Of a stretch of DNA of 64,000 nucleotides, positions 52,826-61,652 are shown piece after piece. Each line of letters opens with the position of its first letter. The stretch's first letter is position 1. The translations under genes were made by a program, and so were the position numbers. This DNA comes from Frateuria_A sp035943815 (GTDB lineage Bacteria; Pseudomonadota; Gammaproteobacteria; Xanthomonadales; Rhodanobacteraceae), in NCBI RefSeq assembly GCF_035943815.1, contig NZ_DASZBU010000017.1, positions 1 through 64,000 on the forward strand. The letters run 5' to 3'. Under the pieces are notes generated by a model. It did not search any database and was not told the origin of the DNA. It saw nothing but the letters and a program-made list of their open reading frames with translations.

Positions 52826-52857
52826 AGCCCGGCGCCGAACGGCGCCGGGCTTTTTTT
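52826..52857 (+). terminator. Rho-independent terminator after fadA
   Basis: An eleven-base-pair stem (AGCCCGGCGCC / GGCGCCGGGCT) with a GAAC loop is followed by a run of T residues. It ends the fadBA transcript. Confidence 0.88.
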
Positions 52858-52888
52858 GCGTCACCCGGTCCGAACTGGGGAGCCGCGC

Positions 52889-53224
52889 TTACTGCTGGCC
52901 CGTGCCAGAAGCCGAAGTGTTGAGATCGACCTTGATGCCACGCCCCACCACCACCGGCACGTTGGCATGCTTGACGACCGGCTTGCCGTTCTCCATCAAC
53001 GTGACGTCGTAGACGCCCGCCGGCAGCGAGCGGATCGAGTAGCGACCCTTGTCATCGACCTTCACCTGGCGCTGGGTGGCGTTGCTCGTGTTCTTCGCGA
53101 AGACCGTGTCGCCCGCCGGCGCCTTGCCGAAAACATCGCCAGCCGTGGCCTGTGCGTACGCCGCGGCGGAGCCAAGCAGACCGCAGACCGCAAGCGCCGC
53201 GACCATCGAGTTGAGCTTCTTCAT
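52889..53224 (-). CDS. Secreted single-domain carboxypeptidase-regulatory-like protein
   Basis: This 111-residue exported protein has a signal peptide (MVAALAVCGLLGSAAAYAQA region) and one beta-sandwich domain: TAGDVFGKAPAGDTVFAKNT, then DDKGRYSIRSLPAGVYDVTL. The pattern is that of the N-terminal extension of Oar-like TonB-dependent receptors, but no receptor follows. It is related to the gene at 53676-54065. The function is unknown; it may bind a surface partner in the periplasm. Confidence 0.65.
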   Translation of the reverse strand: MKKLNSMVAALAVCGLLGSAAAYAQATAGDVFGKAPAGDTVFAKNTSNATQRQVKVDDKGRYSIRSLPAGVYDVTLMENGKPVVKHANVPVVVGRGIKVDLNTSASGTGQQ

Positions 53225-53529
53225 GGGGTTACCTTCTTTGGGTTCGATGTGGGAGAGCCGCGGGCCGCCAGGGGTTTGGCGTTGCGCCCTCGGATCAGTG
53301 GGAGGTCCGGCAAGCCGGCAGGTTGAATGCCAGGCGAGGGACCGTCCGTGGTTCCGGCCGCTTGGGGAGAGCTTCCGGAACCCTGCATAGCGTATCCGAC
53401 ACACGCCAGTCGCCGATGGGTCAGAAGTCACCCTTTGCATGAAGCGCGTGTTGCCGCATCGCGCTTGTGGACTCCCCGGCGGATGCCGGGCTAGGCGCTT
53501 GGGCGTGAGTCTCCTCACACGGCCTTCCT

Positions 53530-53586
53530 ATCCGCCCTTCGGGCACCCTCCCCCGCGAACGCGGGGGAAGGTGCCGCCAGGCGGAT
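53530..53586. repeat. REP-like palindromic repeat, compact copy
   Basis: This is a 57-base imperfect palindrome. ATCCGCC (53530-53536) pairs with GGCGGAT (53580-53586), with GGGCACC/GGTGCC and CCCCGCG-AAC-CGCGGGG stems inside. It lies in the 450-base gap between the two paralogous secreted proteins, which otherwise shows nothing. It matches the larger copy at 19529-19636. Confidence 0.65.
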
Positions 53587-53675
53587 GGGGAGCTCTGGGC
53601 AAAGCACCACAGAGCGCACCCGGGCGCCGCCCCGTCGCAAGCCGTCGACGCTTGCCTCACGGGACGCGCCACCAC

Positions 53676-54065
53676 TTACCTCTGCGCCATCTCCGAACAG
53701 CGCCCCAGCGTGCAGGCGAAGTCCACCCTGGAGCCGCGGTCCACCAGGATCGGGACGCCCTGGTGCTCGACGAGGGCCTTGCCGTTCGCCATCGCCGTAA
53801 CCGTGTAGACGCCTACCGGCAGCCAATTGGCCATGTAGCGGCCGGCAGCGTCCACCGGCACCTCGCGCCGGATTCCGAAATCGCTCCGGATCACTACCGA
53901 ACTGCCGGCTGGTGCATTGCCGAACACCCTGCCGGTCGTCTGCTCATCGGCCAGGGCCGCGGCGGAGACCGCCGTTCCACAGGCGACTACGGCCGCAACC
54001 AGTGCCAGCTTCCGCAACGCTGCCCGGCGGGGTGCGCCCGCGTGGGTCGAGAAGGATGCGTTCAT
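53676..54065 (-). CDS. Secreted single-domain protein, paralogue of 52889-53224
   Basis: This 129-residue protein has a longer N-terminal region with a membrane-directing segment (LALVAAVVACGTAVSAAALA) and the same domain as its neighbour: TTGRVFGNAPAGSSVVIRSD, then DAAGRYMANWLPVGVYTVTA. It ends with two Cys residues (FACTLGRCSE) that could form a disulphide and are missing in the neighbour. Both genes are on the same strand, separated by a repeat. It appears to be a diverged duplicate. Confidence 0.62.
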   Translation of the reverse strand: MNASFSTHAGAPRRAALRKLALVAAVVACGTAVSAAALADEQTTGRVFGNAPAGSSVVIRSDFGIRREVPVDAAGRYMANWLPVGVYTVTAMANGKALVEHQGVPILVDRGSRVDFACTLGRCSEMAQR

Positions 54066-54394
54066 GGGGATACCTGCTTCTCATCGATGTTGGGGGGAAC
54101 CATGGAGAGCCAGGGGTTTGGCCCGATGCCCATGGGGATTGGACGGCCTGCCTAGCGCCTGGCTGATACCAGGCACCGGCGCCGCCCTGCCATCCGATCG
54201 GTGAGAGCCATCCACCAGATGGCGCATCCAGCGTATGCCCTGCACGGTTACCGGCCAGGGTCAGAGGTCATGCCGTTCGATGAAAGCTATCGATGCCTGT
54301 CGTCGCACCCGGATCGATCTGATCGATCACGGCGGCAGGCCGCCGGCGCGAGCTCGCATCTCGCCAGCGGCCTGCTCCGTTGCCGGCACCCAAG
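54066..54394. other. Non-coding stretch upstream of the second secreted-domain gene
   Basis: No convincing gene is seen in these 329 bases. It should hold the promoter of the secreted-protein gene on the minus strand; the sequence is GC-rich with no clear -10 or -35. Confidence 0.4.
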
Positions 54395-54418
54395 AAAAAG
54401 GCCCCGCGATGCGGGGCC
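54395..54418 (-). terminator. Rho-independent terminator after the M1 aminopeptidase gene
   Basis: On the minus strand GGCCCCGC-ATC-GCGGGGCC is followed by TTTTT. The hairpin lies about 25 bases after the stop codon of the aminopeptidase gene. Confidence 0.82.
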
Positions 54419-54444
54419 TCGTTCCGTGCGACGTGCGTCCTGCC

Positions 54445-57093
54445 TCAGCCCGAGTGCTTCTCCAGCCACTCGTCGATGGACGGCAGGCGATCCTGGCGGA
54501 TCATCATGCGGTACTTGATGTTGGCGATGACCTGGTCGGCCACGCGGCGGGAGGTCGGCGCGATGTACTTCTGCGCATAGTCCTGGATCTTCTGGATCAT
54601 CTCCGGCTTGGTCGAGCCGGCGCCGATTGCGGGGTAGTAGCGGGTAGCCGACTGGGCGTCGACCAGCTTGTCCACCTGGTCCTTGTGCGCCACGGCGAAG
54701 TCGAACGCCATCTCCGGATGGTGGTAGCCCACCGCGCGGATCATGCCGGCGCTGTTGGTCGCACCCGGCTCGCCGGTGAGCGCCAGTTCCAGTGCGCGCT
54801 GGGCCAGCGCATCGTTCTCCGGGATCGAGAGCATGCTGTAGAGCTGGTCCTTGATCAGCGGCGTGGTCTCGGCCTTGGCCTGCGCGTGCAGGTGATCCCA
54901 GGTGGCCTCGTCCGCGTGCTCGGCGACGATCGCGGTGACGGTCTTGCGCAACGCCACCGGCAAGGCGGCCGGATCGGTATTCTGCGCGGCGAAGCGGCGG
55001 CGGGCCTCGCCGATCACTTGCTGGTCGCCCAGGTTGGCCATCACGCCGATCAGCTGCGTGCGCAGGTTGGCGGTCGGCACGCTCTCGCCGGCCTTGGCCT
55101 CCCAGCCGATCTTGGCGAACACCGGGTGCAGCTGGGCCAGCGCGAACGTGCGCAGGCGCTGCTGGCGGGCCTGGTCGCCGCGGTAGTAGTTGTCCAGCGC
55201 CGACAGGTAGCCGGCCACTTCCGCCCACACCTGCGGATCAGCGTCGGCCGGGGTGGCCGTGATCAGCGCCAGCACGTTGGACACCGGCTCGTTGCCGGCC
55301 ATGCCCAGCGCCCAGGTGTCGCCCAGCAGGCCGAGCTGGTCGATCGGGGCAAGCTTCGCGAACTGCCCCTTCAGGGCATCGAAGTTGTTCTGTGCGTAAA
55401 GCGTGCGGTAGTAGCCCGTCTGGCCGGCGTTGACCAGCACGGGGCCGCAGCCCGGCACGCTCAGCGTGGCCTTGCCGTCGACCACCGTGCGTACTTCCTT
55501 GCCGTCCACCGTCTTGGCGATCACCGGCACGTGCCAGCGCAGCGGCGTCTTGTTCGGCCGGTCGCGGGTGAACTCGCCCTGGCGCAGCGCGATCTCGGTC
55601 TTGCCGTTGGAGCAGGCGGCCGCGCGCACCTCGATCAGCGGGATGCCCGGCTGCAGCGTGAAGTCGTGCGCGATCTGAGTAATCGGTTTGCCGGCCGCGG
55701 CCTGCACCGACTTCCACAGGTCGTCCGACACCGTGTTGCCGTGCTCGTGCGCCTTGATGTAGTTGCGCACGCCGGTACGCCAGGCGTCCTCGCCCACGTA
55801 GCCTTCCAGCATGTGGATCACCGCCTCGCCCTTGGAGTAGGTGATCGCGTCGAACGCCTGGCTGGCCTGCTCCACCGTTTCCACGTGCTGCACGATCGGG
55901 TGCGTGGTGACGACCGAGTCCTGCGACATGGCGCCTTCGCGCACGCCGACGGCGTCGAGGTCGGTGTGCCACTCGGGGTGCAGCCTCTGGGTGGTGCGCG
56001 CGGCCATCCACGAGGCGAAGCCCTCGTTGAGCCACAGGTCGTCCCACCAGCTCATGGTCACCAGGTCGCCGAACCACTGGTGCGCCATCTCGTGCGCCGC
56101 GACGTTGAACGCGCGCTGCTTGTCCAGCTGCGTGGAGATCTGCGGGTTGAGCAGCAGCGAATACTCGAAGGTGAAGATCGCGCCCCAGTTCTCCATCGCC
56201 GAGAAGAACTGGCTCTGGCCCGGCGCGGCGATGTTGTCCAGCTTGGGCAGCGGATACGGCACGCCGAAGTAGTCGTTGTATTCCTTCAGCACCTGCTTGG
56301 AGGAATCCAGCGCGAACTTGGCCTGGTCGACCATGCCCTTCTGCGTGATCACGCCGATCTCGGTACCGCCCTCGGCCTTCAGCGTGGCGCGCTCGAAGTC
56401 GCCCAGGCCGAAGAACAGCAGGTAGGTGGACATCTTCGGCGACTGCCCGAAGTGCACTTCGGTCAGGCCGTTGCCCAGATCCTTCTTCGAGGCGATCGGC
56501 ATGTTGCTCACCGCCATCTCGTCGCTGGGCACCGTGGCCGTCAGCGTGAAGGTCGCCTTGTAGTTGGGCTCGTCCCACGAAGGGATGAAGCGGCGCGCGT
56601 CGGAGTTCTCGAACTGCGTGTACAGCGCGCGCTTCTTGCCGGCCTTGGTGTCGTAGTCCAGCGCGAAGATGCCGTTGGCCTGCGTGCCGATCTTGCCGGT
56701 GTAGGTCATCGCCAGGCGGTAGGTGCCGGCGGGAATCGGGTGGTCGAAGGTGAACGTGGCGGTCTGCGCCTTCGCGTCGACCGACACCTTCGGCTCGGGG
56801 ATCGCGATCTTCAGCTTCTCCGGCGTCAGCGACACCTTGGAGAAGGAGAGGTCCGCCGCATTGAGCGTGATCGAGCTGGTCGGCTTGGTCACCGTCAGCG
56901 TGATCGTCACCTGCCCGTCGAACGTCATCTTGTCCGCATGCGGCACCACCGCCACGTCGTAGTGCGAAGGCACCACCCCCCGCGGCAACTGCGTCGTGAC
57001 CAGCCGCGCCTCCGCGGCCGAAGCCACGCCAAGCGGAGCCATGGAAAGCCCGGCCAGAGCCAGGCAGATTGCGGTGGAGAGATGACGGCGCAT
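54445..57093 (-). CDS. Secreted M1 family aminopeptidase
   Basis: This 882-residue zinc aminopeptidase has a signal peptide (AICLALAGLSMAPLGVASAA). The M1 motifs are the exopeptidase signature GAMEN-type (FFSAMENWGAIF), the zinc site HEMAHQWFGDLVTMSWWDDLWLNE split over the HExxH and downstream Glu, and the catalytic Tyr region (ITYSKGEAVIHML). A C-terminal ERAP1-like helical domain follows. It would trim N-terminal residues from peptides in the periplasm. The start at 57093 (MRRHLSTAIC) is preferred to the longer frame. The terminator lies just beyond its stop. Confidence 0.88.
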   Translation of the reverse strand: MRRHLSTAICLALAGLSMAPLGVASAAEARLVTTQLPRGVVPSHYDVAVVPHADKMTFDGQVTITLTVTKPTSSITLNAADLSFSKVSLTPEKLKIAIPEPKVSVDAKAQTATFTFDHPIPAGTYRLAMTYTGKIGTQANGIFALDYDTKAGKKRALYTQFENSDARRFIPSWDEPNYKATFTLTATVPSDEMAVSNMPIASKKDLGNGLTEVHFGQSPKMSTYLLFFGLGDFERATLKAEGGTEIGVITQKGMVDQAKFALDSSKQVLKEYNDYFGVPYPLPKLDNIAAPGQSQFFSAMENWGAIFTFEYSLLLNPQISTQLDKQRAFNVAAHEMAHQWFGDLVTMSWWDDLWLNEGFASWMAARTTQRLHPEWHTDLDAVGVREGAMSQDSVVTTHPIVQHVETVEQASQAFDAITYSKGEAVIHMLEGYVGEDAWRTGVRNYIKAHEHGNTVSDDLWKSVQAAAGKPITQIAHDFTLQPGIPLIEVRAAACSNGKTEIALRQGEFTRDRPNKTPLRWHVPVIAKTVDGKEVRTVVDGKATLSVPGCGPVLVNAGQTGYYRTLYAQNNFDALKGQFAKLAPIDQLGLLGDTWALGMAGNEPVSNVLALITATPADADPQVWAEVAGYLSALDNYYRGDQARQQRLRTFALAQLHPVFAKIGWEAKAGESVPTANLRTQLIGVMANLGDQQVIGEARRRFAAQNTDPAALPVALRKTVTAIVAEHADEATWDHLHAQAKAETTPLIKDQLYSMLSIPENDALAQRALELALTGEPGATNSAGMIRAVGYHHPEMAFDFAVAHKDQVDKLVDAQSATRYYPAIGAGSTKPEMIQKIQDYAQKYIAPTSRRVADQVIANIKYRMMIRQDRLPSIDEWLEKHSG

Positions 57094-57245
57094 AGGGGTC
57101 CTTGTGGGGTGAACGGAACGACGAGCCGTGCGGGCGGCACCAGAAAGGTGACGAGCGGCACAGGGCCGCGCGAGTGTTGCCTGAGTGGGCCGTGGGGGGA
57201 CACGGCCGGAAGTCATGGGGGCTGTACATAGGCGCCTCGGCGCCT

Positions 57246-60200
57246 TCAGCCACCCCCGACCCTTGCTTCTGCTTTCGCCCGTAGCGCTTCGTATAGCTGC
57301 GCAGGCCCAAGCAGGATGTGCAACAAGCCATCACGCACGCGCTCCGAGCCCAGCGCCTGCGTGCTCATGGTGGTGTGCGCATCCAGCGCATCCATGATGG
57401 CGTTCGTCAGCGCCTCGCGCAGATCGGGCGAATTGCCAAACTGTTCCTTGCTGTTGCGTGCCGACTGCTGGATCAGGGTCTCGTTCTCCAGCATCTTGCC
57501 CTTGAGTGCGCCGTTGACGTACTGCAGGTGATCACCCTCGGTGAGCTGACCTTCGAACAGTCCGTTGACCTTCTCGATGATCTCGGCCAGCAGGGCGCGT
57601 TGCTTGTCCTGCGGCGTGCCGGTGCCGACGGCATCCATCGGCGGCAATTTGTAGCTGCCCTTGCCATCGCCCAGATTGATCGGTTGGCGGCCCGCACTGC
57701 GTACTGAGTAATGGGTGAGCACCACCTTGGAAAGATCGACCTCCTCCCGTTCGCGGCCGAACTCCAGCAAAGGGATCAGGCGCTTGTAGAAGATGAAGCG
57801 CTTTTCGATGTCGGTATTCGCGTAGTCGAACAGCTGGGAGAGGAAGCTGTAGAGGCGCACGAAGGCGCCCATGTCGTTGCGGAACTGCAGCAACGCCTCC
57901 ATGACCCCCTTGTGGTTCTCGGCCGCAGCCTCGTCCCCCTGATCGAGCGCCGCTGCCCTACCCTGCTGGGCAGAGCGATAGCGCTTGAGCAGGCGATCGG
58001 CCACCGGCGTAAGAGCCGCCGACAATTGCGCTTGGGTGCCACGCGGATCGGTTTCGACCACCGCGACGCGTTCGACCTCGAACTGATCATAGTTGCCGGA
58101 CGCATCGAGCTTGGCGCGCAGATCGAAGACCAGGTGCGGATCGGTAGTGGCTTCCAGCTCCGCCGTCTCGTAGTAGGTCTTGAACGCCTTGAGGATCTCG
58201 GCCGCATCGTTGACGAAGTCGAGGATGTAGGTGGTGTCCTTGCCCGGATGAGCGCGATTCAAACGGGACAGCGTCTGCACCGCCTGGATACCGCCCAGCT
58301 TCTTGTCGACGTACATGCCGCACAGAAGCGGCTGGTCGAAGCCGGTCTGGAACTTGTTCGCTACCAGCAACAGATGAAAGCCGGGATCGGCAAAGGCGTC
58401 CCGGATGCCCCGTCCGCGCAAACCTGGGTTGAGGTCGGAACTCGCCTCGGTGACCGGCTGCGGGTAACTCTCGGCATCGCTGACCTCGCCGGAGAACGCG
58501 ACCAACACCCCCAAGGGATATCCCTGGCGCTCGATGTACGCACGAATGGTCTTCTGCCAGCGCACCGCCTCCTTGCGGCTTGCCACCACGACCATCGCTT
58601 TCGCCCTTCCCCCAAGCAGCGGCAGCACATTCTCGCGGTAGTGCTCGACCACCACCTGCACCTTGGAGGCGATGTTGTGGGGATGCAGGCGCACCCACTG
58701 CATGATCCCCTTCATCGCAGCGCTGCGCTCGACCTCGGCACGGTCGTATTCCCGGCCCTCGTGGGCCAGCCGGAAGGCCAGCTTGTACGGCGTGTAGTTC
58801 CTCAGAACGTCGAGAATGAAACCCTCCTCGATCGCCTGGCGCATGGAATAGACGTGGAAGGGCTGGGGCAACCCGTCCGGCCCAGGGCGGCCGAACAATT
58901 CCAGGGTCTTCTGCTTGGGCGTGGCCGTGAAGGCAACATAAGTCAGGCCTTTGGCGCCCGCACGCGCAACCATGTTGGCGGCCAATAGCGTCTCAGTGTC
59001 GATCTCACCGCCGTCCTGCAACTCAGCCCATTCTTCGGCACTCAGCAGCTGCTTCAACTTGGACGCCGCTTCGCCCGTCTGCGAGCTGTGTGCCTCATCC
59101 GCGATCACCGCGAAGCGCTTGCCCTCGGTGGCCGCCAGTTCCTGCACCGCCTGCAGTGCAAACGGGAACGTCTGGATCGTGCAGACGATGATCTTCTTGC
59201 CATCCTTCAGCGCTTGCCCGAGCTGGGCGCTCTTGCTGCCGCGCTCGCTGGTGATCGTCTCCACCACGCCCGCGGTGCGCTTGAAGTCGAAGATCGCCTC
59301 CTGCAGTTGCGCGTCCAGCACGTTGCGGTCGGACACCACCAGCACGCTGTCGAACAGCTTGGTGTGCGCCTCGTCATGCAGGTCGGCCAGAAAGTGCGCG
59401 GTCCACGCGATCGAGTTGGTCTTGCCGGAACCGGCCGAGTGCTGGATCAGATAGCGCTGCCCAGTTCCGTTCGCGCGCACGTCGGCAAGCAGCTTCCTAG
59501 TCGCATCCAACTGGTGGTAACGGGGAAAGATCACCTGCGTGAGGCGCTTCTTGTCGTCACGCTTGCCGATCAGATAGCGGCCCAGGATCTCCAACCAGCT
59601 ATCGCGCGCCCACACCTGCTCCCACAGGTAGGCGGTGGCGAAGCCGTCCGGGTTCGGCGGGTTGCCGGCGCCGCCGTCGTGCCCCAGGTTGAACGGCAGG
59701 AAGCGCGTGGCCGCCCCCTCCAATCGCGTGGTCATCATCACTTCGGCCTGGCTCGCCGCGAAATGCACCAGCGCGCCACCCGGAAAGGACAGCAGCGGCT
59801 CGGCCACGCCGCCCTTCGGATGCGGATGCCGGTCGAAGCGGTACTGGTCCACCGCGTCGCCCACGCTCTGTGTGAAATCGGACTTCAACTCCGCCGTCGC
59901 CACTGCAATGCCGTTGACGAACAGCACCAAATCCAGCGCGTCGTGCGCGTTGTTTGGCGAATGCTTCACCTGACGCACCACGCGCAGGCGGTTGGCGGCG
60001 TAACGCTGCTCCAGTTCGGGGTTCATCGCCAGCGCCGGCTTGAACTGCACCAGCACCAAGGGCGCCTTCAGCCCGATCATCTCCACGCCCCGGCGCAGCA
60101 CCTCCAGCGTGCCGCGCTCGTCCAGGTTCTTGCGCACGCGCTCGGCGAGGCGCCCCGCCGTGGCGGGGCCGTGTGACTTGGTCAGCCGTTCCCAGCTCTC

Positions 60201-60356
60201 TGGCTGGGTCGCTTCGATCCACGTGAGCAGATCGGGCAGATACAGGCCATAGGCGCGGTCGTAGTGCTGGGCGTCACCCTCGGCGCAGTACCAGCCGTGG
60301 GCGGCGAGGTGATTGCAGATCGCCGTCTCGAAATGGACTTCCCTGTGCAGGTTCAT
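57246..60356 (-). CDS. hsdR: Type I restriction enzyme, R subunit
   Basis: This is the motor and nuclease subunit of a type I restriction-modification enzyme. The 1036-residue protein has an N-terminal PD-(D/E)xK nuclease (LDLVLFVNGIAVATAELKSD), then a superfamily 2 helicase: Walker A IQHSAGSGKTNSIAW, DEAH box FAVIADEAHSSQTG, FTATPKQ, and the C-terminal helicase motif KFQTGFDQPLL. A coupling domain follows. All motifs look intact. It starts 36 bases after the fic gene on the same strand, so the two are likely co-transcribed. The hsdS gene lies beyond the window edge. Confidence 0.92.
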   Translation of the reverse strand: MNLHREVHFETAICNHLAAHGWYCAEGDAQHYDRAYGLYLPDLLTWIEATQPESWERLTKSHGPATAGRLAERVRKNLDERGTLEVLRRGVEMIGLKAPLVLVQFKPALAMNPELEQRYAANRLRVVRQVKHSPNNAHDALDLVLFVNGIAVATAELKSDFTQSVGDAVDQYRFDRHPHPKGGVAEPLLSFPGGALVHFAASQAEVMMTTRLEGAATRFLPFNLGHDGGAGNPPNPDGFATAYLWEQVWARDSWLEILGRYLIGKRDDKKRLTQVIFPRYHQLDATRKLLADVRANGTGQRYLIQHSAGSGKTNSIAWTAHFLADLHDEAHTKLFDSVLVVSDRNVLDAQLQEAIFDFKRTAGVVETITSERGSKSAQLGQALKDGKKIIVCTIQTFPFALQAVQELAATEGKRFAVIADEAHSSQTGEAASKLKQLLSAEEWAELQDGGEIDTETLLAANMVARAGAKGLTYVAFTATPKQKTLELFGRPGPDGLPQPFHVYSMRQAIEEGFILDVLRNYTPYKLAFRLAHEGREYDRAEVERSAAMKGIMQWVRLHPHNIASKVQVVVEHYRENVLPLLGGRAKAMVVVASRKEAVRWQKTIRAYIERQGYPLGVLVAFSGEVSDAESYPQPVTEASSDLNPGLRGRGIRDAFADPGFHLLLVANKFQTGFDQPLLCGMYVDKKLGGIQAVQTLSRLNRAHPGKDTTYILDFVNDAAEILKAFKTYYETAELEATTDPHLVFDLRAKLDASGNYDQFEVERVAVVETDPRGTQAQLSAALTPVADRLLKRYRSAQQGRAAALDQGDEAAAENHKGVMEALLQFRNDMGAFVRLYSFLSQLFDYANTDIEKRFIFYKRLIPLLEFGREREEVDLSKVVLTHYSVRSAGRQPINLGDGKGSYKLPPMDAVGTGTPQDKQRALLAEIIEKVNGLFEGQLTEGDHLQYVNGALKGKMLENETLIQQSARNSKEQFGNSPDLREALTNAIMDALDAHTTMSTQALGSERVRDGLLHILLGPAQLYEALRAKAEARVGGG

Positions 60357-60392
60357 GCGCCCTTTCCCCGGAATTGAAAACGGACGCCGCCG

Positions 60393-61547
60393 TCAGAGCT
60401 CCGCATTGAGGGCGTCCACGTAAGCGCGATAACTGAAGATGCGGTCGCGCTGGCGCTGGGTCAGCTCGGATACGATGCCCGCGTCCACCAGTTGCACCAG
60501 AACGCGGTTCACCGTCGCCAGCGCCAGGCCGGTGGCCTTTACCAACGCCGCAGCACTCGTCACCGGCTGACGCTGCAGCGCCTGCAGCACAGCGAGTGCC
60601 GACGTCGCGCTGCGTCCCATGGTCGCGATGCGGTCGCGATCCTGTCCGACCAGTGCCAGCAGTTGCTTTGCCGTCGCGACGGCTTGCGTCGCGCTCTGCT
60701 CGATACCCTCGGCAAAGTAGTCCAGCCAGCGCTCCCAATCGCCCTGCAGACGCACCGCATTGAGCAGTTCGTAGTACAGCGGCCGGTGCTTCTTGAAGAA
60801 CAGACTGGGGTACAGCAGCGGCTCGCGCAGCAGGCCGTCGTGGACCAGTTGCAGCACGATCAGCAGTCGTCCCATGCGCCCATTGCCGTCCAGGAACGGA
60901 TGGATCGTCTCGAACTGCACGTGGGCCAGCGCGGCCTTGATCAGCGGCGGCGTCGACTGCGGCAGGTCGTTGAGAAAACGCTCCAGGTCCGCCAGGCAAT
61001 CCGCCACCGCATCGGCAGGCGGTGGCACGAACACCGCGTTGCCGGGACGCGTGCCGCCGAGCCAGACCTGGCTGCGCCGGAACTCGCCCGGCGTCTTGCC
61101 TCGGCCCTGCGGGTGATCCAGCAGCACGGCATGCATCTCGCCGATCAGCCGCAGACTGAGCGGAAAACCGCCGCGCAGGCGCGTGAGCCCGTGTTCCAAG
61201 GCAGCGACGTAGCGGCTGACCTCCTGCGCATCCTCCACCGGCACGCCCGGCTGCTCGTCGATCTCGTACAGCAGCAGGTCCGCCAGCGAGGACTGCGTAC
61301 CCTCGATCTGCGAGGACAGCACCGCCTCCTTGCGGATAAAGCTGTACAGCACCAGCGCCGCATTCGGCAGCAGCGTCGACACCGCATCCAGCCGCCCCAG
61401 CGCAACCAGCGCATCATCGAAGCGGCGGCGCAGCGCGGGATTCCAGTCGATGGGCGGAAGCGGCGGCAAAGCCGCCGGCACGAACGCGCGAAACGGCTCG
61501 CCCGCCGTGGACACGGTGCGGTACTCCCCCGGCGGCGGACGATGCAT
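60393..61547 (-). CDS. Fic family protein with C-terminal winged helix
   Basis: Fic proteins transfer AMP (or similar) to hydroxyl groups of target proteins. The 384-residue protein has a complete Fic motif, HPFLDGNGRMGRLL, and an N-terminal autoinhibitory helix with the class II pattern SSQIEGTQSS. The C-terminal part (about residues 310-384; LQRQPVTSAAALVKATGLAL, then LVQLVDAGIVSELTQRQRDR) is a winged helix that may bind DNA. It lies between the DUF262 gene and hsdR. The start at 61547 is preceded by repeated TGAAATTA sites. Confidence 0.88.
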   Translation of the reverse strand: MHRPPPGEYRTVSTAGEPFRAFVPAALPPLPPIDWNPALRRRFDDALVALGRLDAVSTLLPNAALVLYSFIRKEAVLSSQIEGTQSSLADLLLYEIDEQPGVPVEDAQEVSRYVAALEHGLTRLRGGFPLSLRLIGEMHAVLLDHPQGRGKTPGEFRRSQVWLGGTRPGNAVFVPPPADAVADCLADLERFLNDLPQSTPPLIKAALAHVQFETIHPFLDGNGRMGRLLIVLQLVHDGLLREPLLYPSLFFKKHRPLYYELLNAVRLQGDWERWLDYFAEGIEQSATQAVATAKQLLALVGQDRDRIATMGRSATSALAVLQALQRQPVTSAAALVKATGLALATVNRVLVQLVDAGIVSELTQRQRDRIFSYRAYVDALNAEL

Positions 61548-61566
61548 GGCGATCCCCAGTGCGAAG

Positions 61567-61616
61567 TGAAATTAGCGGCGCCCGTTAATTTCATTTGGGC
61601 TTTTATCTGAAATTAA
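61567..61616. promoter_or_regulatory. Three TGAAATTA elements upstream of fic
   Basis: TGAAATTA (61567-61574), its inverted form TTAATTTCA (61585-61593) and a direct copy TGAAATTAA (61608-61616) lie within 50 bases just before the fic start. They are strongly AT-rich in GC-rich surroundings. They could be binding sites for the winged helix of the Fic protein, controlling fic-hsdR expression. Confidence 0.5.
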
Positions 61617-61652
61617 CCCGATTCGCAACGCTCGGATCGCGAGCATGGTCCT

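Noticed and set aside
54235..57231. A 998-codon plus-strand open frame
   Set aside because: It lies antisense to the M1 aminopeptidase gene, whose signal peptide and zinc motif are clear.
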